NCBI GenBank assembly: GCA_018376535.1
Contig: JAHABC010000001.1
Coordinates: 286,930 to 350,929 of the forward strand
DNA: 64,000 nucleotides
Origin: Ruminococcus sp.
Lineage (GTDB): Bacteria; Bacillota; Clostridia; Oscillospirales; Ruminococcaceae
Direction of reading: 5' to 3'
Position 1 is the stretch's first letter; the number at the start of each line of letters is the position of its first letter. A model generated the notes under the pieces. That model did not search any database and was not told where the DNA came from. It saw nothing but the letters and a program-made list of their open reading frames with translations. Shown piece by piece: positions 58,640 to 64,000 of the stretch. A program made the position numbers and the translations under genes.

Positions 58640-59803
58640 CTACTTAGTAATAACTCTAACCTTAATGATGTTCTCATTAGATTGAATCTTTTCTACAAGT
58701 TCAGTAGGAACGTCGCCATTGATATCTAACATAGTGTAAGCGTAGTTACCTCTGGATTTGTTTACCATATTTTCAATATTTAAGCTATTGTCACCCATAA
58801 CGGAAGTAATCTTAGCTACAATATCAGGGATATTCTTATGGATTATGCAAACCTTAGTACCCATAGCATCAAGAGTAGCATTAGGTAGGTTTACACTGTT
58901 TATGATGTTACCTTTTTCGATATATTCAATAAGTTCATTAACAGCCATAACAGCACAATTGTCTTCACTTTCTGGAGTAGATGCTCCAAGGTGTGGAATA
59001 GCTACGATGTTCTCAACGCCTACAGTATTTTCGTTAGGGAAGTCTGTAACATACTTAGCAACCTTGCCACTTTCTAAAGCAGATTTAATATCGGCATCGT
59101 TGACTAGTTCGCCACGAGCGAAGTTTAAAATTCTAACGCCGTCTTTCATCTTAGATATAGTTTCAGCATTGATAAATCCCTTAGTATCGTTATTGCATGG
59201 AACGTGTACAGTAATGTAATCAGCTTCAGAGTATACTTCTTCTTTAGTATCTACAATCTTAACGCTTGCACTTAGTTGAGCCTTACCCTGTTCAGTTAGG
59301 AATGGGTCAGTACCTACGACTTTCATGCCTAGACCTATAACAGCATTAGCAACCAATCTACCTATAGCACCTAAGCCGATAATTCCTAGAGTCTTACCAC
59401 TTAGTTCTGGACCTACAAATTGAGATTTTCCTTTTTCAACTTGTTTAGCAACGTCCTCTGTACCCTTTAAGGATTTAGCCCAATCGATAGCCTCTGTAAC
59501 CTTTCTTGATGATAGTAGTAGACCAGCGATAACTAACTCTTTAACTGCATTTGCGTTAGCTCCTGGGGTATTAAATACGCAGATACCTAACTCAGCACAC
59601 TTATCAACTGGAATGTTATTAGTACCAGCACCAGCACGGCCTATTGCTAGTAGATTAGAATTAAACTCCATATCGTGCATCTTAGCAGAACGAACCAATA
59701 TAGCATCTGGATTTTGAACATCATCAGCTACAGTATACTTAGCAGTATCAAAGATACTTGTGCCACACTTAGCAATCTTATTTAAAGTTTGAATATTATA
59801 CAT
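58640..59803 (-). CDS. serA: D-3-phosphoglycerate dehydrogenase
   Basis: This enzyme oxidises 3-phosphoglycerate to 3-phosphohydroxypyruvate, the first step of serine synthesis. The 387 residues contain GRAGAGTNNIPVDKC, the NAD-binding GKTLGIIGLGAIGRLVAN, the catalytic Arg in ILNFARGELV and His in AIPHLGAST, plus a C-terminal ACT domain (VCIIHKNIPDIVAKITSVMG). The length fits the short ACT-bearing type. The start is ATG 59803 after GGAGG; an earlier TTG lies in the RBS. Confidence 0.95.
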   Translation of the reverse strand: MYNIQTLNKIAKCGTSIFDTAKYTVADDVQNPDAILVRSAKMHDMEFNSNLLAIGRAGAGTNNIPVDKCAELGICVFNTPGANANAVKELVIAGLLLSSRKVTEAIDWAKSLKGTEDVAKQVEKGKSQFVGPELSGKTLGIIGLGAIGRLVANAVIGLGMKVVGTDPFLTEQGKAQLSASVKIVDTKEEVYSEADYITVHVPCNNDTKGFINAETISKMKDGVRILNFARGELVNDADIKSALESGKVAKYVTDFPNENTVGVENIVAIPHLGASTPESEDNCAVMAVNELIEYIEKGNIINSVNLPNATLDAMGTKVCIIHKNIPDIVAKITSVMGDNSLNIENMVNKSRGNYAYTMLDINGDVPTELVEKIQSNENIIKVRVITK

Positions 59804-59832
59804 AGTTATAAATACCTCCAATATATAAATAG

Positions 59833-59858
59833 TCGGAATACCGAAAACGGCATTCCGA
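59833..59858 (-). other. Hairpin between serC and serA
   Basis: TCGGAAT/ATTCCGA plus inner pairing forms a stem in the 88-base gap. It is not followed by a T run. It may stabilise or partly attenuate the transcript. Confidence 0.45.
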
Positions 59859-59891
59859 TATCTTTTAGAATATGTTTAATTTAACTTAATA

Positions 59892-60983
59892 TTACTTATT
59901 TTCAGCCTCAAACTTAGCCATAAAGTCAACTAATTTTTGAACGCCCTCAATTGGCATAGCATTGTATATAGATGCTCTCATACCACCAACACTTCTGTGA
60001 CCCTTAATGTTAATAAATCCGTTAGCCTTAGCTTCAGCTACAAACTTAGCATCTAGGTCTGCGTTGCCAGTAACGAATGGAACGTTCATAAGAGAACGGT
60101 CTTTACCTTGAACAGTAGGCTTAAACATTTCGGACTTATCTAAGAAATCGTAGATAATACTAGCTTTCTTTTCGTTAAGTTCTTTCATAGCTTCAAGACC
60201 ACCCTTGTTTTCAATCCATTCAAGAACTAAGTCTAAAATGTAGATACCGTATGTAGGTGGAGTATTATACATAGAACCATTCTTAGCATGAGTTTCATAA
60301 TCGAACATTGTAGGAGTGCCTTCCTTAGCATTACCTATTAAATCTTCTCTAATGATTACTACAGTCAAACCAGCAGGACCCATATTCTTTTGAGCACCAG
60401 CATAAATCATGCCATACTTAGAAACGTCTACAGGTTCGGAAAGTATGCAAGAAGATAAGTCTGCTACTAGTGGAACGTTACCAGTGTCAGGAAGTTCAGC
60501 CCATTTAGTACCATATATAGTATTGTTTTGGCAGATGTGGAAATAGTCAGCAGTTGGATTAAACTTACTCTTGTCTAGTTCTGGAATGTAAGAGAAAGTC
60601 TTATCCTTAGAAGATGCTATTACATTACAGTTTTCTTCACCACAAAGTTTAACAGCCTCTTGATATGCCTTAGTTGCCCATTGACCAGTTAGAACGAAAT
60701 CTGCCTTACCAGTTTTATTCATAAGGTTTAGTGGTATCATAGCGAATTGAGAAGATGCACCACCTTGTAGGAATAGTACCTTGTAGTTATCTGGAATGTT
60801 CATAACCTTTCTTAGACGTGCCTCAGTTTCGTCTATAATTGCTTGATATTCTTTGGAACGGTGAGACATTTCCATTACAGATTGACCACTGTCACCATAT
60901 TCAAGCATTTGGTCTGCTGCCTTTTGAAGTACTTCTACTGGAAGTGTGGCTGGACCAGCACTAAAATTATATACTCTGCTCAT
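59892..60983 (-). CDS. serC: Phosphoserine aminotransferase
   Basis: This PLP enzyme converts phosphohydroxypyruvate and glutamate to phosphoserine, the second step of serine synthesis. The 363 residues begin RVYNFSAGPATLPVEVL. Further motifs are GGASSQFAMIPLNL, ADLSSCILSEPVDVSKYG, the PLP Lys in YAGAQKNMGPAGL and KGHRSVGGMRASIYNAM at the C-terminus. The length is normal. GGAGG lies before the ATG. serC and serA form one operon for serine synthesis. Confidence 0.96.
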   Translation of the reverse strand: MSRVYNFSAGPATLPVEVLQKAADQMLEYGDSGQSVMEMSHRSKEYQAIIDETEARLRKVMNIPDNYKVLFLQGGASSQFAMIPLNLMNKTGKADFVLTGQWATKAYQEAVKLCGEENCNVIASSKDKTFSYIPELDKSKFNPTADYFHICQNNTIYGTKWAELPDTGNVPLVADLSSCILSEPVDVSKYGMIYAGAQKNMGPAGLTVVIIREDLIGNAKEGTPTMFDYETHAKNGSMYNTPPTYGIYILDLVLEWIENKGGLEAMKELNEKKASIIYDFLDKSEMFKPTVQGKDRSLMNVPFVTGNADLDAKFVAEAKANGFINIKGHRSVGGMRASIYNAMPIEGVQKLVDFMAKFEAENK

Positions 60984-61055
60984 GATTTAAAAACCTCCAT
61001 ATGTACTTATACTAAACGTATAAGTTTATTATATATAAATTAAATATATTTAACA

Positions 61056-61313
61056 TTAACCTAAAAATTTTGGAACTATAGTAGCTAATAGTGTTACTAT
61101 AAAGAATATAATAGCACAAACTTTAGTTGCTTTAGCTAATATAGCCTCTTTAGTTCTACCAGTATTTTGGTCGTAAAATGATGTGTTGTTACCTCCACCA
61201 ATAGCACTAGTCATACCATCTTGTGATTTAGTATCTTGCATTAAACATAGAACTATTAATACTATACTAACTAATATTAATATTACGCCACAAATGATTT
61301 CTATTACACTCAC
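61056..61313 (-). CDS. secG: Preprotein translocase subunit SecG
   Basis: This accessory subunit of the SecYEG translocon has 85 residues and two membrane helices (about 3-23 and 62-82). The conserved stretch between them includes VLCLMQDTKSQDGMTSAIGGG. AAAGGAG precedes the ATG. In many Firmicutes secG precedes rnr and smpB; here rnr is 15 kb away. Confidence 0.93.
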   Translation of the reverse strand: MSVIEIICGVILILVSIVLIVLCLMQDTKSQDGMTSAIGGGNNTSFYDQNTGRTKEAILAKATKVCAIIFFIVTLLATIVPKFLG

Positions 61314-61383
61314 AAAAATTCAACTCCTTTAAAATATCTTTAAAGCCGATATAGTTTTGGCTATCGGCAACTGCACACATTAA

Positions 61384-61412
61384 ATTATATCATATTATTG
61401 ATGGTATTGCAA
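61384..61412 (-). promoter_or_regulatory. Promoter of secG
   Basis: On the minus strand, TTGCAA (61407-61412) and TATAAT (61384-61389) have a 17-base spacer. A GCCGATA/TATCGGC hairpin lies in the leader at 61351-61376. Confidence 0.7.
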
Positions 61413-61647
61413 TAGTTAATGTTAAATTTTTGGATATAATTTTTTTAATTCAATAGTTAAGTATATGCCATATATGAATATTTATACTTAAGCTCACTAA
61501 TTTTTTTTAGTGAGTAATCAACGTAGTTTCTAGAAATCCTATTTTAGACTTAAATAGTCTAGCGATAGTTCTACCAGTATGCAAAGTACTCTTTTTAACT
61601 CTGTTAAGCAAGTGAAACGTTAGTAAAGAAAACTTTGGGTATTATGG
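61413..61647. other. Unexplained intergenic stretch after the radical SAM gene
   Basis: Together with the secG leader this makes a gap of over 300 bases. It holds two inverted repeats: TTAAGTATA/TATACTTAA near 61460-61495 and CTCACTA/TAGTGAG near 61493-61514. The remainder (61515-61647) has no coding frame. I recognise no RNA family. Confidence 0.5.
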
Positions 61648-62604
61648 CTAACACTTCTTGAAAAGTATCCCTTGATACGAATTTCTTCTAACTAGTTCTT
61701 TATCTATTTCGTTCATAACTACGAACTTTTTAAGCGTCCAAAGTGGAGCGATTAAATCATCTTTAGAGCCATCGCCAGTAACACGTTGAATGATTACATC
61801 TTGTGGTAGAATTTCCAACTGGTTGCACACTATTTGAGTATACTCTTCTAGGGATAGCAAGTTGAAATCTCCATTTAGATACTGTTTAGACATTATGGTA
61901 TCTTTTAGAATGTGTAGCATATGTATCTTAACGCTATGGGGGTGCATATCTGCGATAGCTTTAATAGTATCTAGCATCATGGAGGGAGTTTCAAACGGCA
62001 GACCGTCTATAATGTGGATGCATACGTTTATCCCCTTAGATGCTAACACATCATAGACTTTAACAAAGTCGCTAAAGGTGTGACCTCTATTTATGTACTC
62101 AGCAGTTTTATCGTGAATGGTTTGCAAACCCAGTTCCAAAGTTAGATAGGTTCTTTTAGAAAGTTCTACTAGATAGTCTATAGTTTCAGCAGATAGGCAA
62201 TCGGAACGTGTAGCGATAGCCAATCCAACGACGTTGCTAGGACTTAATGCCGTTTCAAACATAGTCTTAAGAGTATCTAAGGGGGCGTAGGTGTTAGTTC
62301 CAGCTTGAAAGTATGGAATGTACAAGTTAGTATCCCATTTGGATTTCAACATACCCTTTTGATGCTCTATCTGTTGCAATATGCTCTCCTTAGGATTCCC
62401 AGCAAAGTCGCCACTTAGCTCACTTGAACAGTATGTGCAACCTCCAAAACCTTTAGAGCCATCTCTATTAGGGCAAGACAGTCCCGCATTTAACGATAGT
62501 TTTATAACCTTTCTACCAAATCTGGAACGCAAATAGTAGTCTTGTGTTAGATATCTCTTATTACTATCGGAGTATGGAAAAGGGTTAGTATCTTTTTGCG
62601 ACAT
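61648..62604 (-). CDS. TIGR01212-family radical SAM protein (YtqA-like)
   Basis: The protein has 318 residues. The cluster motif is in GLSCPNRDGSKGFGGCTYCS, a modified radical SAM Cys pattern. GLAIATRSDCL, LELGLQTIHDKTAEYINRGH and CIHIIDGLPFET follow, all family hallmarks. The reaction is unknown. The start is ATG 62604 (MSQKDTNPF) after AGAGGTG; an in-frame extension of 12 codons is rejected. The gene ends leftward without a clear terminator nearby. Confidence 0.88.
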   Translation of the reverse strand: MSQKDTNPFPYSDSNKRYLTQDYYLRSRFGRKVIKLSLNAGLSCPNRDGSKGFGGCTYCSSELSGDFAGNPKESILQQIEHQKGMLKSKWDTNLYIPYFQAGTNTYAPLDTLKTMFETALSPSNVVGLAIATRSDCLSAETIDYLVELSKRTYLTLELGLQTIHDKTAEYINRGHTFSDFVKVYDVLASKGINVCIHIIDGLPFETPSMMLDTIKAIADMHPHSVKIHMLHILKDTIMSKQYLNGDFNLLSLEEYTQIVCNQLEILPQDVIIQRVTGDGSKDDLIAPLWTLKKFVVMNEIDKELVRRNSYQGILFKKC

Positions 62605-62676
62605 AAAAAAATCACCTCTAGAAAGTATATGGAACGCCATACTATTTATGACATTCCGTACATAGTAATAAATATA

Positions 62677-63705
62677 TTAATATTGACTATCTAAAGCAGA
62701 AGTATCTTCTGTAGCCATTTGAGTATCTACGGGTTGAGTTTCTACTGCTTGAGTATCTGCGATAGTAGTATCTTCAACTATAGGTTCAGTTTGGTCAGAT
62801 ACGTCTGTACCAGTGACGTTCTCATTGCTATCAAGTATGCCACTAAACCACTGGGATAGTTCTTGTTTAAAGGTATCGCTTACCACAAATTGACTATCTG
62901 CATTATAGTTGCCCTCTGGGATTTTATACTGTGCTAGATACTTATTATCGTTAAACATATATTGAATAGCCTTTCTGCCAGTCTTGAAGTCTATAGTAGT
63001 AACATCGGTATCCATGATGTTTATTAGGTTGTTAAAAGAGTTATCCAAATTTTCAGCAACTCTGTCGCCCATGGCTTGTGATAACATAGAAGTTACTAAC
63101 GAACCTACTACATAGCATCTGTCATCGTCGTTAAACTCATAGTGAGTAATTAGCGACTGTATCTGCTTACTACTTAGATACATTTGACCTTTATTAAAAC
63201 CTCTAACGTCGGCTGGAATGTAGTAGTTTACACCACCTAAGATATCGCATACTTTTTGGAAAGACTGTTCATTTAGTTTAATGTACCTATCCACACTTAT
63301 TTCGAAAGTATTTTCTACGGCAGAACGCACTCCGCTTACGCCGTTTTTCAAGTAGATATTACCTATAGTATCGACGCTATTTTCGTATGTAGAAAGCGTT
63401 GAGTTGGATATTGGAACACAAGCAAAAGTATCTACAATAGGCATAGTTCTAAGTAGCATGAAAGTATCTTGACCGTCAGTATCGTCCAAATCCAGTATAA
63501 AAAGAATGGTGCAACTATCTTCTGCTTTAGGAACGTAGTTTATATAAGAACCGCTGTCATCTTGAACAGGTTCTTTGTACGTTATCTTTTGATACACATA
63601 AAACGCTGGAACACCTATAATTATTAAAGATATAAGTATTGTAGCTAGAAAAGGTATAGCTATACCTTTTTTCTTTTTCTTTTTTTTCTGTTTTGTTGTT
63701 GCCAT
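62677..63705 (-). CDS. LytR-CpsA-Psr-like membrane protein, degenerate
   Basis: The protein has 342 residues. A Lys-rich N-terminus (TKQKKKKKKKG) precedes one membrane helix (about 14-37) and an outer domain (about 60-300) resembling LCP proteins: FILDLDDTDGQDTFMLLRTMP, then RYIKLNEQSFQKVCDILGGV. The usual Arg of the IPRDT motif is replaced (VPISNSTLS), so transferase activity is doubtful. A Thr/Asp/Glu-rich tail follows. AGGAGG precedes the ATG. LCP enzymes attach polymers to peptidoglycan; this one may be a non-catalytic relative. Confidence 0.72.
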   Translation of the reverse strand: MATTKQKKKKKKKGIAIPFLATILISLIIIGVPAFYVYQKITYKEPVQDDSGSYINYVPKAEDSCTILFILDLDDTDGQDTFMLLRTMPIVDTFACVPISNSTLSTYENSVDTIGNIYLKNGVSGVRSAVENTFEISVDRYIKLNEQSFQKVCDILGGVNYYIPADVRGFNKGQMYLSSKQIQSLITHYEFNDDDRCYVVGSLVTSMLSQAMGDRVAENLDNSFNNLINIMDTDVTTIDFKTGRKAIQYMFNDNKYLAQYKIPEGNYNADSQFVVSDTFKQELSQWFSGILDSNENVTGTDVSDQTEPIVEDTTIADTQAVETQPVDTQMATEDTSALDSQY

Positions 63706-63815
63706 AGAGCAAAATTCCTCCTAAATAAACATATCCAATGATAGCCTTACAACAGTAAAAAAACTACGGAAATGGTTGGAGTTATATATATATAAGCTAT
63801 CCAACACATACAATT

Positions 63816-63844
63816 ATTTTATCATGGTATGAGTTCTATGTCAA
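63816..63844 (-). promoter_or_regulatory. Promoter of the LCP-like gene
   Basis: On the minus strand, TTGACA (63839-63844) and TAAAAT (63816-63821) have a 17-base spacer. The transposase tail begins 38 bases further upstream. Confidence 0.75.
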
Positions 63845-63882
63845 GTAGATACACAAAAAAGTGTGTTGACAGTATGTAGGGT

Positions 63883-63999
63883 TCACAATGATGTGAGACA
63901 TAATTTATGGTAATTAAGTAAATATTGTTTAGGGGAAAGCCAGCCAAGAGGACGCATAGGAAAATTATTATATGTTCTAAGATGCACCTTCAATTGATT
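63883..63999 (-). mobile_element. Insertion sequence end: transposase C-terminus (partial)
   Basis: On the minus strand, from 63999 to a TGA at 63883, the frame reads KVHLRTYNNFPMRPLGWLSP followed by KQYLLNYHKLCLTSL. The YNN-x-P...LGW-x-SP pattern is the typical C-terminus of DDE integrase-core transposases (IS3- or IS30-like). The rest lies beyond the window. The IS end is probably between 63860 and 63883; I could not fix the inverted repeat or a target duplication. Confidence 0.65.
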
Positions 64000-64000
64000 T

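Overview
The window is AT-rich DNA from a low-GC Gram-positive anaerobe, most likely a Ruminococcus-like member of the Oscillospirales. Evidence: near-consensus sigma-A promoters and GGAGG ribosome binding sites throughout; three secreted glycoside hydrolases (GH44, GH5, GH26) plus one enzyme-free protein, all ending in type I dockerins (a cellulosome); a pyruvate phosphate dikinase; a C-terminal S-P-A-T-G sorting-type signal; and sporulation-type genes (pdaA-like, spoVS). No species is assigned. Two signs of repeat or mobile DNA were seen: a tandem tRNA-Thr duplication and a transposase tail at the right edge.

Layout. 1-9.9 kb: hisS (partial), two membrane proteins and aspS; a small Cys/Asp-rich protein; a tRNA cluster (Pro, Thr, Thr, Tyr); typA; then leftward mazG-hup, a PdaA-type deacetylase and an IreB-family protein. 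9.9-16 kb: a DUF1540 mini-protein, the rpmG-secE-nusG-rplK-rplA operon with two L1-stalk-like mRNA sites, and ppdK. 16-24 kb: glmU, a DUF434 protein, pth, a 2-hydroxyacyl-CoA dehydratase-type protein and mfd. 24-27 kb: a three-gene envelope-stress set resembling Bacillus ydjG/ydjH/ydjI. 27-32.6 kb: a manganese-riboswitch-controlled mntP, a BRCT/DnaQ-like gene split by a possible -1 frameshift site, ybaK, a MoxR ATPase, an OGG1-type glycosylase and a LacI regulator. 32.7-53.3 kb is the polysaccharide-degradation region: a wall-anchored protein, GH44, a divergent two-component system, two lipoproteins, a leucine-rich-repeat surface protein, a truncated PEP-utilising enzyme, rnr, spoVS, ymdB, GH5, a free dockerin and GH26. 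53.5-64 kb: a PRTase-like protein, a Thr-rich surface protein, an orphan c-di-GMP-I riboswitch transcript, an ECF sigma/anti-sigma pair, a TM2 protein, serC-serA, secG, a radical SAM protein, an LCP-like protein and the transposase tail.

The most interesting observation is that the extracytoplasmic region of the histidine kinase contains the same non-catalytic module that sits before the dockerin in the adjacent GH44 enzyme and in the GH26 mannanase. This suggests that the kinase senses the polysaccharide its enzymes degrade. A shared AAACGTTTTC element abuts the ribosome binding sites of GH44 and GH5, and a LacI-family regulator is encoded nearby. Also notable are a canonical U-UUA-AAC slippery heptamer joining two halves of a BRCT/DnaQ protein, and a c-di-GMP riboswitch with its own promoter and terminator but no downstream gene.
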